A stretch of DNA of 36,243 bases from an uncultured Muribaculaceae bacterium (GTDB lineage: Bacteria; Bacteroidota; Bacteroidia; Bacteroidales; Muribaculaceae): contig CAJUBC010000020.1 of NCBI GenBank assembly GCA_910584545.1, forward strand, positions 1 to 36,243, written 5' to 3'. The notes beneath the pieces are model-generated. The model had not been told where the DNA came from and searched no databases. It saw only the letters and a program-made list of their open reading frames with translations. The translations under genes and the position numbers were made by a program. Numbering within the stretch: position 1 is the stretch's first letter; each line of letters opens with the position of its first letter. This document shows positions 15,437 to 23,717 of the stretch, piece by piece.

Positions 15437-16963
15437 TTATCTTTTATTTTCGAGCAGGACCTTGCGGATCGCGAGACCTGTGCGGTCGGCGATGTCGCAG
15501 GCCGTCATACCGAACTCGCCGAGCTCCTCGGCGGCCATGTCACCGGCCACACCGTGGAAGAACACGCCGATGGTCGCGGCATATTCGGGATTGTAGCCCT
15601 GACTGAGGAAGGCCGCGATTATGCCGGTGAGCACGTCGCCGGCACCGGCCGTGGCCATTCCGGCATTGCCGGTACAGTTGAAATAGACTCTTCCCGTAGG
15701 TCTTACCACAGCTGAATAATGCCCTTTGAGCACTATTATGATGTTGTACTGGCGGGACATCTCTATCGCGGTCCGCAGACGGCTTTCGGAACTGCGGTGT
15801 TCACCGAAGAGACGGTCGAATTCGCCCGCATGGGGGGTGATCACCGTCTTCGGAGGCAGAATCTGGAGCATGTCGGGATGGGCGGCGATGCAGTTTAGCG
15901 CGTCGGCGTCGATCACCATCGGGGCATCGGCGTGCTGCAGCAGTTCACGGAGGGCCGAAGCAGTCTGATTCTGCGTACCGAGGCCGGGGCCGACGGCTAT
16001 GGCCTGATGCTTGTGGTGGAGCTTCATGTCGCTGATGAAATGTTCGTTGCGGTCAGGCTCGAACATCGCCTCCGGCACGGCTGTCTGCACGATCTGGAGA
16101 CCTCCCCTGGCGCTATGCACGGTACAGAGGCCGGCTCCGGCACGCATCGTTGCGCGGGCGCACATCACGGCGGCTCCCATCATGCCTGTGCTTCCGGCAA
16201 ACAGCAGGGCCGAGCCGTAGTCACGCTTGCCGGTGAAGGGGTCGCGGGGATGCATCAGCGCGGCGACATTGTGCGAATCAATCACGTAAAAATCTGATTC
16301 AGCGCCCTTGATGGCTTCGCTGTCCAGATCGATGTCGAGAAGCTTCCATTCTCCCACAGCCTGATGGTTCTCCTTGAAGAAGAACGACAGACGGGGGAGC
16401 TGGAAAGTAAGGGTGAGGTTGGCGTGGACCACATCGCGAAGATTCACCTCGCTGTTCCACTCGCAGAACAGACCGGAGGGCATGTCAATCGACACGACGT
16501 ATGCTCCCGAATCGTTGACATATCGGGCAAGCGACAGGAATCCCCCTTGCAGAGGCTTGTTCAGCCCGCTGCCGAAGAGGCCGTCGACCACCACATCGTT
16601 CTTTCCCAAGTAAGGGGGATTGAACGCGCGGTTGATTTCCGAGAAATCGACGCCATCGATGGTAATCAGCTTGTTTCGCTCTTCCTCACAGTCATGGCTC
16701 AGTTTGCCGGTCACGTTGAAGAGAAATACCTCCACCCTCTTGTAACCCTGCTCGATGAGCATGCGCGCCACCGCAAGGGCATCGCCTCCGTTGTTGCCGG
16801 GGCCGGCTATGATCACAAACCGCTTTCCGGGCAGGAACCGGCTTATCAGCTCGCAGCTCACCATAGAAGCCGCGCGCTCCATCAGGTCTATCGTACTGAT
16901 ATTCTGCGCCTCGCATGTAGCCCGATCCACGGACTGGATTGCCTGGGTGTTTAGTATCTTCAT
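15437..16963 (-). CDS. nnr: Bifunctional NAD(P)HX epimerase / dehydratase
   Basis: 508 residues. Nnr repairs hydrated NADH and NADPH. The N-terminal YjeF_N epimerase domain (about 1-215) has the AGPGNNGGDALAVARML loop (53-69) and VDGLFGSGLNKPL. The C-terminal ribokinase-like, ADP-dependent dehydratase domain (about 225-508) has GPGLGTQNQ, VITPHAGEFDRLFG and NAGMATAGAGDVLTG (catalytic GAGD at 440-443). The start at 16963 (KILNTQAIQSVDRATCE) is preferred over the ATG at 17017 because a promoter -7 element at 17022-17029 places the transcription start at about 17017. It heads the nnr-DUF4831-xseA-xseB series. Confidence 0.94.
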   Translation of the reverse strand: MKILNTQAIQSVDRATCEAQNISTIDLMERAASMVSCELISRFLPGKRFVIIAGPGNNGGDALAVARMLIEQGYKRVEVFLFNVTGKLSHDCEEERNKLITIDGVDFSEINRAFNPPYLGKNDVVVDGLFGSGLNKPLQGGFLSLARYVNDSGAYVVSIDMPSGLFCEWNSEVNLRDVVHANLTLTFQLPRLSFFFKENHQAVGEWKLLDIDLDSEAIKGAESDFYVIDSHNVAALMHPRDPFTGKRDYGSALLFAGSTGMMGAAVMCARATMRAGAGLCTVHSARGGLQIVQTAVPEAMFEPDRNEHFISDMKLHHKHQAIAVGPGLGTQNQTASALRELLQHADAPMVIDADALNCIAAHPDMLQILPPKTVITPHAGEFDRLFGEHRSSESRLRTAIEMSRQYNIIIVLKGHYSAVVRPTGRVYFNCTGNAGMATAGAGDVLTGIIAAFLSQGYNPEYAATIGVFFHGVAGDMAAEELGEFGMTACDIADRTGLAIRKVLLENKR

Positions 16964-17021
16964 ATAAGCATGCTTCTTTTTGAGGACGCGCGACACCTTG
17001 CGTGCGTGCGCGTTCATCTTA

Positions 17022-17052
17022 CAAAGTTAGATAAGTCCTGCCATTATTGCAA
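17022..17052 (-). promoter_or_regulatory. nnr promoter
   Basis: Minus-strand TTG (17050-17052) and TAACTTTG (17022-17029) are 20 bp apart. The expected transcription start is near 17017, giving a leader of about 54 nt. Confidence 0.75.
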
Positions 17053-17124
17053 GAGAAAAGTCGATTTTTGAATAATTTCCTCACTTACGAGGGTTTCCAT
17101 GAGTCTGACGGTATGTGAAAATGG

Positions 17125-17161
17125 CCGGAGGGAGGGAATCGGCATGATTTCCTCCCTCCGG
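17125..17161 (-). terminator. Terminator-like hairpin after the aldolase gene
   Basis: CCGGAGGGAGGGAATC (17125-17140) pairs with GATTTCCTCCCTCCGG (17146-17161), a very strong stem of about 15 bp with slight bulging. The T-rich tail on the minus strand is weak (CCATTTTC). Confidence 0.65.
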
Positions 17162-17204
17162 GATATCGTCGCGGCGGAAGCGGTTTCCACCGGTGGTCAG
17201 CTGG

Positions 17205-18206
17205 TTACTCAGCTTTGCCTTCGCTGCCGAGCACGCTTATGATCTTGTGCTTGTAGAGTTTCTCCATCTCGTCGCGGGCCGGTCCGAGATATTTGCGGGG
17301 GTCGAACTCAGCGGGCTTGTCGTGGAAGACCTTGCGGACAGCCGCGGTCATGGCCAGACGGGAGTCGGAGTCGATGTTGATCTTGCAGACATCCATCTTG
17401 GCTGCCTTGCGGAGCTCCTCCTCGGGAATACCGATGGCATCGGGAAGTTTGCCGCCATATTCGTTGATGATGTCGACATATTCCTGAGGAACCGACGACG
17501 AACCGTGGAGCACGATGGGGAAGTCGGGGAGTTTCTTCTCCACAGCCTCGAGCACGTTGAATGCCAGCGGCGGGGGAACGAGACGGCCGGTCTTCGGGTC
17601 GCGTGTGCACTGCGCGGGAGTAAACTTGTAGGCTCCGTGCGATGTACCGATGGAGATGGCGAGGCTATCGACACCGGTGCGCGTCACGAAGTCAATCACC
17701 TCTTCGGGGTCGGTGTAGGTGTGGTGGTCGCTGGATACCTCATCCTCGACACCTGCGAGCACGCCGAGCTCACCTTCTACTGTAACGTCGTATTTGTGGG
17801 CGTAGTCGCAGACTTTCTTTGTGAGGGCCACATTCTCCTCGAAGGGGAGGTGGCTGCCGTCAATCATCACAGATGAGAACCCGTTCTCGATGCAGTCCTT
17901 GCAGAGTTCGAACGAGTCACCATGGTCGAGGTGGAGGACAATCTGCGGATGCTCCCAGCCGAGCGACCTGGCATACTCCACGGCACCCTGGGCCATGTAG
18001 CGGAGAAGGATCGGATTGGCATAGTTGCGCGCTCCCTTCGAAACCTGGAGGATAACCGGCGACTTGGTGTCGGCGGCTGCCTTGATGATGGCCTGAAGCT
18101 GCTCCATGTTGTTGAAATTGAATGCGGGGATAGCATATCCGCCGTGTACGGCCTTGGCGAACATCTCTCTGGTGTTGACCAGGCCCAGACTCTTGTAATC
18201 TGTCAT
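17205..18206 (-). CDS. fba: Class II fructose-1,6-bisphosphate aldolase
   Basis: 333 residues. This zinc-dependent enzyme of glycolysis and gluconeogenesis cleaves fructose 1,6-bisphosphate to two triose phosphates. Class II features: LHLDHGDSFE (91-100) with catalytic D94 and zinc ligand H95, VEGELGVLAGVED, the zinc-ligand region IGTSHGAYKF, and LHGSSSVP with NIDSDSRLA for phosphate binding. The PAFNFNNMEQLQAII start is characteristic. The gene is single, with its own promoter about 100 bp upstream and a strong hairpin after it. Its leader contains an A/C-rich direct repeat (ACGACAAC twice on the minus strand). Confidence 0.95.
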   Translation of the reverse strand: MTDYKSLGLVNTREMFAKAVHGGYAIPAFNFNNMEQLQAIIKAAADTKSPVILQVSKGARNYANPILLRYMAQGAVEYARSLGWEHPQIVLHLDHGDSFELCKDCIENGFSSVMIDGSHLPFEENVALTKKVCDYAHKYDVTVEGELGVLAGVEDEVSSDHHTYTDPEEVIDFVTRTGVDSLAISIGTSHGAYKFTPAQCTRDPKTGRLVPPPLAFNVLEAVEKKLPDFPIVLHGSSSVPQEYVDIINEYGGKLPDAIGIPEEELRKAAKMDVCKINIDSDSRLAMTAAVRKVFHDKPAEFDPRKYLGPARDEMEKLYKHKIISVLGSEGKAE

Positions 18207-18307
18207 GACTTTTATAATTGGGTTTGTTGTCGTATATTTCGTTGTCGTGTATAAGTAAAAACGGAAGCGATGGCCCGAAAGTTCTAACTCCGGGCGGAAT
18301 CATGATG

Positions 18308-18338
18308 CAAAATTAGGATTTTTTCCTCAATCTGCCAA
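18308..18338 (-). promoter_or_regulatory. Aldolase gene promoter
   Basis: Minus-strand TTG (18336-18338) and TAATTTTG (18308-18315) are 20 bp apart, a full consensus match. The predicted leader is about 95 nt. Confidence 0.75.
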
Positions 18339-18359
18339 ACCGCGCGGACATTATCCCTC

Positions 18360-19331
18360 TCAACCGGCGTGTTTCCCAGGTCGTTCATGGGGATTGGCAC
18401 CGTTGAACGAGGCCACGATGTAGGGCGGACGACCCTTCGTCTCGAGAAATATCCGACCGATATACTCGCCGATAATACCGAGCGACAGCAGCTGGATTCC
18501 ACCGAGGAAGAGGATGACGCAAATCAATGTAGGATAGCCGGCTACGGGATCGCCGTAGACCAGCGTCTTCACAAGGACATAGACGAGAAACGCCATAGCC
18601 GCCACCGCCACCACAATCCCCATGACCGACGCGAACCTCAGCGGCGAGGTGGTATGGCTGGTTATCCCCTCTATGGCGAGATTGACCAGCTTCCGGTAGC
18701 TGAAGGAGGACTTCCCGGCATTCCGGTCGGAACGGTCATAGCTGACTTCAGACTTACTGAAGCCGATCCAACTGTAAAGTCCCTTGGTGTAGCGCTGTGT
18801 TTCCCTTAACCCGCATATCTCATCTATGCAGCATCTGTCGAGCAGACGGAAATCGCCGACATTCCTCAGCACCTCTCCACTCGACACTTTCGAAAGGATA
18901 TTATAGTAAGCGAGAGTGAACCTTTTCCTTACCCACGGCTCGTTTCCGCGTGTCTCCCTGTTGCCGTAGACATCCTTGTATCCATCTTCCCATTTCTTGA
19001 GCATTTCTGGAATCACCTCCACCGGATCCTGAAGATCAGCATCAAGAATAACGGCGCAATCGCCCGAAGCATAGTCAAATCCGGCAAGCATAGCGCACTC
19101 CTTGCCGAAATTTCTCGACAACGACAGTACATTGATTCTGTCATCCCTTTGCCTGAGGTTTCTCATAACTGCGAGAGATGCATCGCGACTACCGTCATCA
19201 ATCATTATCACCTCCCAGTCATACTCGCGAGAACCCAAGCCGTTGTCAAGCAACGGCCTCAGTTTGACATAAAGAGCGTCCAGATTCCGCTCCTCATTAT
19301 AGCAAGGTACTATAAGGCTTACTTTCTTCAT
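18360..19331 (-). CDS. GtrB-type membrane glycosyltransferase (GT2)
   Basis: 323 residues. Family 2 catalytic domain at the N-terminus: SLIVPCYNEERNLDALY, MIDDGSRDAS, SLSRNFGKECAMLAG, and the metal-binding ILDADLQDP with D97, D99 and D102. Two C-terminal membrane helices follow (about 230-260 and 265-295), with LSLGIIGEYIGRIFLETKGR typical of the polyprenyl-phosphate sugar transferases of the GtrB/DPM1/ArnC group. The likely reaction is transfer of a sugar from a nucleotide donor to undecaprenyl phosphate, giving a donor for glycan modification outside the membrane. No gtrA-type flippase or gtrC-type transferase is adjacent. It is the last gene of the glycan cluster, 18 bp after the next GT2. 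Confidence 0.88.
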   Translation of the reverse strand: MKKVSLIVPCYNEERNLDALYVKLRPLLDNGLGSREYDWEVIMIDDGSRDASLAVMRNLRQRDDRINVLSLSRNFGKECAMLAGFDYASGDCAVILDADLQDPVEVIPEMLKKWEDGYKDVYGNRETRGNEPWVRKRFTLAYYNILSKVSSGEVLRNVGDFRLLDRCCIDEICGLRETQRYTKGLYSWIGFSKSEVSYDRSDRNAGKSSFSYRKLVNLAIEGITSHTTSPLRFASVMGIVVAVAAMAFLVYVLVKTLVYGDPVAGYPTLICVILFLGGIQLLSLGIIGEYIGRIFLETKGRPPYIVASFNGANPHERPGKHAG

Positions 19332-19349
19332 CTAACTCAATATCATTTT

Positions 19350-20324
19350 TTATCGCCACAAATAATAGGCTCCACGACCTCCCGCAGCAGTATAGCGGTA
19401 GACTAATTTCAAGAGTATCTGCCGGAGGGGATTTCCCCTATACGCATCAATAGCTTTAATCATCAGAGGAACCGCAAGATCCATTCTGCCCTCCTTTCGG
19501 TAATGGGCAGCGAGGATGGCGCGCCGATAATTGACATAACCCAAGAGCCTATCGGTATCATGGCCTTCATATAATGAAGACTTTTCTCTGCGCCACTTCT
19601 CAATTAAAGGACTGGCATCCCTGATGTCTTTTTCTATAGTGTCGAGAGCCTCCTCCCATACACCGGCCTTGCTCTGAAAATCAACCCCTGTTATTGATTC
19701 TTCCTGACAGTATACATCGCAAAGCGGCTGATCCGTAATCTTTATACGTGGATTGCGCAACAACAGCCTCGTTCCTACCTCCCAGTCGTTCCAGCCTCGA
19801 AGTGCGCCATTCCAACCTCCACATTCGCGTAGGAACTCAGTTCTCACCATGTAAACTTGAGTGGCAAGAAGGGCATTGAACAGATGGCGCCGTAAAAGAT
19901 TGCCACGGGACATCCGGCTAATAAACTCTCTTCCATCAGCTTCATGAACGACTCTGCGCCAGACAAAAATGTCGTTATCTCCGATATTTTCCATCGCAGT
20001 CGAGAGCAATTCGGGCCTCATTGCATCGTCTGAGTCAAAAAATACCACATGTTCTGTATCAACAGCATCAAGTCCCATCTGACGGGCAGCCATAGCACCT
20101 TGCACCGGCTGATGAAGCAATTTTGCTCTGAAATCATCCGAGGCATTGGTGGAAATCCAGTCCCCCACAACTGCCGCACTGCCATCAGTTGAATTATTGT
20201 CTACAACAATCAGGTTTATCGGTCGATACGTCTGTGCCTTGATACTGTCAAGACACCGAACAATCAATCCTTCACGATTGAAAACCGGAACGACAACAGT
20301 AACAGCCTTATTCCTTTTATCCAT
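19350..20324 (-). CDS. Glycosyltransferase family 2
   Basis: 324 residues with a GT-A domain: VTVVVPVFNREGLIVRCLDS, VDNNSTDGSAAVV, and VVFFDSDDAMRPELL as the DxD metal site (about 93-107). The RGWNDWEVGTRLLLRNPRI segment is in the acceptor-side position. The C-terminal part (about 225-324) is helical, basic, and rich in Tyr and Arg. There is no membrane segment, so it is probably a cytosolic enzyme acting at the membrane. The donor sugar cannot be deduced. Two in-frame-looking ATGGATAAA units just before the start are an incidental repeat. It sits 69 bp downstream of the GT4 gene. Confidence 0.85.
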   Translation of the reverse strand: MDKRNKAVTVVVPVFNREGLIVRCLDSIKAQTYRPINLIVVDNNSTDGSAAVVGDWISTNASDDFRAKLLHQPVQGAMAARQMGLDAVDTEHVVFFDSDDAMRPELLSTAMENIGDNDIFVWRRVVHEADGREFISRMSRGNLLRRHLFNALLATQVYMVRTEFLRECGGWNGALRGWNDWEVGTRLLLRNPRIKITDQPLCDVYCQEESITGVDFQSKAGVWEEALDTIEKDIRDASPLIEKWRREKSSLYEGHDTDRLLGYVNYRRAILAAHYRKEGRMDLAVPLMIKAIDAYRGNPLRQILLKLVYRYTAAGGRGAYYLWR

Positions 20325-20393
20325 TTATCCATCATTTCAATTATAATATTTCCCTTCCAGAAGCAACATATCCACATACAGACACCATGAACA

Positions 20394-21677
20394 CTATAGG
20401 AGTGCGTTGACCAGAGCTGCAGTTTGATGCGCGAGGACAGAAGCATTGAAGCGACTTTCCCATGCCGCAACAGCTTCTAAGCTCATAGAGCGTTGACGTT
20501 CTGTATCAAAAATCATATTTGCAAGCATCCGAGCACATTCATCTGGGTCTACGTCGACTGGAAACATCAACCCTGATTTAGAATCAACCAGTTCACCAAT
20601 TTGGCCAACATCAGTCGTGATGACCGGGATTCCATAAGACATTGCCTCCCCCATTGACACCGGTAATCCTTCAGTATCGCTCATCAGCATGAACCACTGG
20701 GGCGGTCTCTTCGCATAAATTTCCTGGATTTCTTCGTTTTTCAATAGCCCGGCATGTCGAAGCTCAAGATTCGGCTCATCGGCACTTTCAATTTGAGCAA
20801 GAAGTTCTTCGCGTCGATAGTCGCCGTCACCGATTAAAGTCCATCTTATTTTGCGATCAGGTGTGTAATGAGCGATTTTTTGTATAATATCCACTATAAG
20901 AGAAAGCCGCTTGCAATCTGTTATACGAGCTACGGTATAGATTTCCAAGGGGCGAGAGACTCCATCAGCCAAACTATAGCTACCCGGCTGAATACTCCTA
21001 TTGGATCCGAGACGTATCACTTTGAACTTAGAAATATGTTCCGGGAATTTATTGGCCAGATATCGACGCCCATGTTCAGATATGGTAATGACACTTTCGA
21101 TATGCCCGAGCAAACGTCGTCTCACTTCCGCTGAACGAAAAATTCGATGGGTGTCAATGTCATACAAATCAGACGTGTGAGCACGTGTGATGCATTTCCA
21201 TCCATATTTAGAGGCAATATACGCGTTGGCTGATGCTGTGTCAAGAAACCATAAGGAATAAAGCACCGAGTTCCCAGGCAATAGTTTATTATTGTGTAAT
21301 ACCTTCTTAACAGCCCGCGCAATAGTAATAGTATTCGCGGCCTGCATAAATCCCTTGAGCCATTGACTTGCAGAACGTGCTTCTCTGGTCACATCAATCA
21401 AGGAGCGGACTACGTAAGGATGAAAGATGTAAAACAGTTTGACAAGTCGTGAGTGTGTTGCTTTCTGTCGGGTAAGCGACCAATCTACCTCTACTCCATC
21501 AGGGAGTTGACTCTCGAATCCAAGTTTATGGCCCAAATCATCAACAGGTAACAAAATAATTCTGTCGAAGTATTCTCGGAATGCTTCTAATTCGCTGTCT
21601 GCAAACACCTTTTCCGAGTACACATCACTAGGGTAACTATTCGTACAATATATGAGTGTCTTATTTGAGTCGGCCAT
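20394..21677 (-). CDS. Glycosyltransferase family 4
   Basis: 427 residues, GT-B fold. The N-terminal domain reads TLIYCTNSYPSDVYSEKVFADSEL (part), and the C-terminal nucleotide-sugar domain begins near 235 (LEIYTVARITDCKRLSLIVD). The retaining-GT signature EGLPVSMGEAMSYGIPVITTDVGQIGELV is recognisable near 345-370, with the second glutamate of the EX7E motif conserved. Central segments SEHGRRYLANKFP and RLGSNR are typical. The start overlaps the preceding GT2 by 17 bp, suggesting translational coupling. This DNA is visibly A+T-richer than the flanking housekeeping genes. Confidence 0.87.
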   Translation of the reverse strand: MADSNKTLIYCTNSYPSDVYSEKVFADSELEAFREYFDRIILLPVDDLGHKLGFESQLPDGVEVDWSLTRQKATHSRLVKLFYIFHPYVVRSLIDVTREARSASQWLKGFMQAANTITIARAVKKVLHNNKLLPGNSVLYSLWFLDTASANAYIASKYGWKCITRAHTSDLYDIDTHRIFRSAEVRRRLLGHIESVITISEHGRRYLANKFPEHISKFKVIRLGSNRSIQPGSYSLADGVSRPLEIYTVARITDCKRLSLIVDIIQKIAHYTPDRKIRWTLIGDGDYRREELLAQIESADEPNLELRHAGLLKNEEIQEIYAKRPPQWFMLMSDTEGLPVSMGEAMSYGIPVITTDVGQIGELVDSKSGLMFPVDVDPDECARMLANMIFDTERQRSMSLEAVAAWESRFNASVLAHQTAALVNALL

Positions 21678-22653
21678 GTATTTGAGGGATTATATGGATT
21701 GAGAGACGCCATACCGGCTCAAAGGCTGAAAGACCTTTATATATTCTACCTTTTAAAGGAAGTCGGACAGGCAGAGTGCGTGCAAATGATATAAACTCGC
21801 GCCGAAACTCCGGATTTCTCGTACGAAAGAACATGGCCGCAAGATGATTGAGCACCGATGAGTAATGTTCCTTCATATCCTCGTCTGATACATTGAAATG
21901 TTGCTGTAAGATTCTGGTCTGGAGGTTTGCACTAAGCGAGTACAGAAATCTTTGTGCGAATGTCTTTGGATGGGAAACCGATGCTTGGCCAACACTATAA
22001 TGGAGTGTAATGTCTGGGAGTAGGGCTACACGACCTTCATCCGACATGGCTAATACAATTTGCTGATCCTCCGCAGTAAATCTCGGATTGACAAAAATGT
22101 CAGGAAACTCCTTAATCTTCTGTTGCAGCACATCCTTCCGGTAGAGCGCAGAGCATAGATGCAATAGGCGCTTCTGGCTGAGCACAGGGGCCAGCAAATC
22201 GCCACGCTCGAAAATCTTCACTCCGCCAGGAGCATGGGCTGCAGGATGTCGTGATAATACGCCAGTGGCTTCGTCGCGACATAAGAAGTCTGTTGCAACC
22301 ATCGTCACATCGGGATGAGTCGTTAGAAATTCGAATTGCTTCTGCAGTTTGAAAGAATCGGTCCAATAATCATCGCCAGCACAATCGGCAAGCAACCTAC
22401 CGTTGGAGCGTGCAATACAGTCATAGTAATTTCTAACAACGCCTATATTTTTCTCTCGACGCACATAAACGACTATACCCGGGAAACGAACGGCATAATC
22501 ACGACAAATCTTATCGGTGCCATCCGATGAACAGTCATCTCCAATCACGATTTCGAAACTTGCATCCGTCTTTTGTGCAAGAATCGAATCGAGAGTCCGC
22601 GCTATTGTCTTGCGCTGATTGTAAGTTACTATAATAACAGAAATATCCACCAT
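21661..22653 (-). CDS. Glycosyltransferase family 2
   Basis: 330 residues from the ATG at 22653, where the family start VDISVIIVTYNQRKTIARTL begins. An upstream in-frame ATG at 22707 lies only about 4 bp from the predicted transcription start, so it is less likely. GT-A features: IGDDCSSDGTDKICRDYA, LLADCAGDDYWTDSFKLQKQ as the metal-binding region, and FTAEDQQIVLAMSDEGRVAL as the acceptor-side motif. The helical C-terminus reaches LSIHIIPQIHGRLK. The substrate is unknown. It is probably the first gene of a four-gene transcription unit begun by the internal promoter at 22718-22749. Confidence 0.86.
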   Translation of the reverse strand: MVDISVIIVTYNQRKTIARTLDSILAQKTDASFEIVIGDDCSSDGTDKICRDYAVRFPGIVVYVRREKNIGVVRNYYDCIARSNGRLLADCAGDDYWTDSFKLQKQFEFLTTHPDVTMVATDFLCRDEATGVLSRHPAAHAPGGVKIFERGDLLAPVLSQKRLLHLCSALYRKDVLQQKIKEFPDIFVNPRFTAEDQQIVLAMSDEGRVALLPDITLHYSVGQASVSHPKTFAQRFLYSLSANLQTRILQQHFNVSDEDMKEHYSSVLNHLAAMFFRTRNPEFRREFISFARTLPVRLPLKGRIYKGLSAFEPVWRLSIHIIPQIHGRLK

Positions 22654-22717
22654 GCGATTACTGGTTGAAATTACATTTGTAGACAAGATACCCCTGCGGT
22701 TCTGCATATCTGAAGTG

Positions 22718-22749
22718 CAATATTAATAAAAAACAGTCTGAATTGCAAA
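22718..22749 (-). promoter_or_regulatory. Internal promoter of the glycan cluster
   Basis: Minus-strand TTTG (22746-22749) and TAATATTG (22718-22725) are 20 bp apart. The -7 element departs from the consensus at one base. The predicted start near 22711 would drive the GT2, GT4, GT2 and GtrB-like genes. Confidence 0.55.
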
Positions 22750-22760
22750 TTTAAGCTACG

Positions 22761-22774
22761 ACATAGGCCTATGT
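22761..22774. repeat. Perfect 14-bp palindrome
   Basis: ACATAGGCCTATGT is a perfect palindrome in the gap after the ATP-grasp gene, about 12 bp upstream of the internal promoter's -33 element. Its position fits an operator for a dimeric regulator; this is inference. Confidence 0.45.
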
Positions 22775-22776
22775 TT

Positions 22777-23691
22777 TTATTCATTTAAATCTAACATTGA
22801 TTTGGGAAGGTGTATCAAGTCTCCCATGAGTTCGAGATAGCTACGAGATAAGTAGTCAATACGTCCAGCCGCAGGGGTGAGAGTAATCTCTCCGAACCAC
22901 ACTTTCCCCCCTGTATCAAAGAAGTCTATTCTGACAAAAGGAAAATCTTTCGCCAAGATAGTTGCATATCGAATCATCTCATTTAAATGGGGCGGGGCTG
23001 GTAATTCCACAGATTCTTGTTGGCTGCTTACAATTGCATCCGGTAATTTGCTCCAATCAGGCAAACTATATAGAGAAAACAACGTATGGAATGAAATAGG
23101 ATCACGGCGCGAACACACAAGGCAGTAAACAGGTTTACCATTGAAACACATAAATTTATAGTCTATCGGCATCTCTCCATCGGAATCCGGAGGGAGTAGC
23201 TTTTCTACGATGATTCGCGGTGGAATTGCGAGATAGTGAGGTTCGGCTCCAGCGAGTCCGAATTTGGAGTCGAGCCATCGGGCAGCCTGTTTTATAATCT
23301 TTACAAGATCTGCTTTCGATTTGTCGTGTACAATTACAGCTTGAGCATTGCCGTTGTTCGACTTTATAACAAAACTGTCTGGGAGTTTCGAGAAATCGAT
23401 GTCAGAGGCAGACTCGTATGATGCCAGAAGTGGAACTACTATTTCACCAAGTCCTTTGCCGGCGACAAAGTCACGGGCACGGAGTTTATCTGCAAGCATA
23501 GGCCAAAGCGAAGTATCAGAATTGAACTCCAACCAGAGGATTTTCTCATTAAGATCGCGCGGATTATCAACATTCGGGAAACGACCCAACCGCTCGTAAT
23601 GCAACCAAACAGCAGCCTGCCGTGCAGATATTACCTTCTTTGAGGCAAGCATGCGCACCATTCGCCTCAATATGCTTCTGACAATTCTCAT
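22777..23691 (-). CDS. TupA-like ATP-grasp protein
   Basis: 304 residues from the ATG at 23691; the frame opens with a TTG at 23721. The N-terminal RLGRFPNVDNPRDLNEKILWL, then LADKLRARDFVAGKGLGEIV, FVIKSNNGNAQAVIV (ATP-binding strand with Lys), PRIIVEKLL, and DYKFMCFNGKPVYCLV with FVRIDFFDTGGKVWFGEITLTPAAG (metal-binding acidic residues) match the TupA-like ATP-grasp family. This family is common in capsule and teichuronopeptide clusters. Such enzymes ligate an amino acid or other amine to a carboxylate, here perhaps decorating a uronic acid in the repeat unit. The substrate is unknown. Confidence 0.82.
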   Translation of the reverse strand: MRIVRSILRRMVRMLASKKVISARQAAVWLHYERLGRFPNVDNPRDLNEKILWLEFNSDTSLWPMLADKLRARDFVAGKGLGEIVVPLLASYESASDIDFSKLPDSFVIKSNNGNAQAVIVHDKSKADLVKIIKQAARWLDSKFGLAGAEPHYLAIPPRIIVEKLLPPDSDGEMPIDYKFMCFNGKPVYCLVCSRRDPISFHTLFSLYSLPDWSKLPDAIVSSQQESVELPAPPHLNEMIRYATILAKDFPFVRIDFFDTGGKVWFGEITLTPAAGRIDYLSRSYLELMGDLIHLPKSMLDLNE

Positions 23692-23717
23692 AATTAAAAC
23701 GTATGAAAGTACTATTT

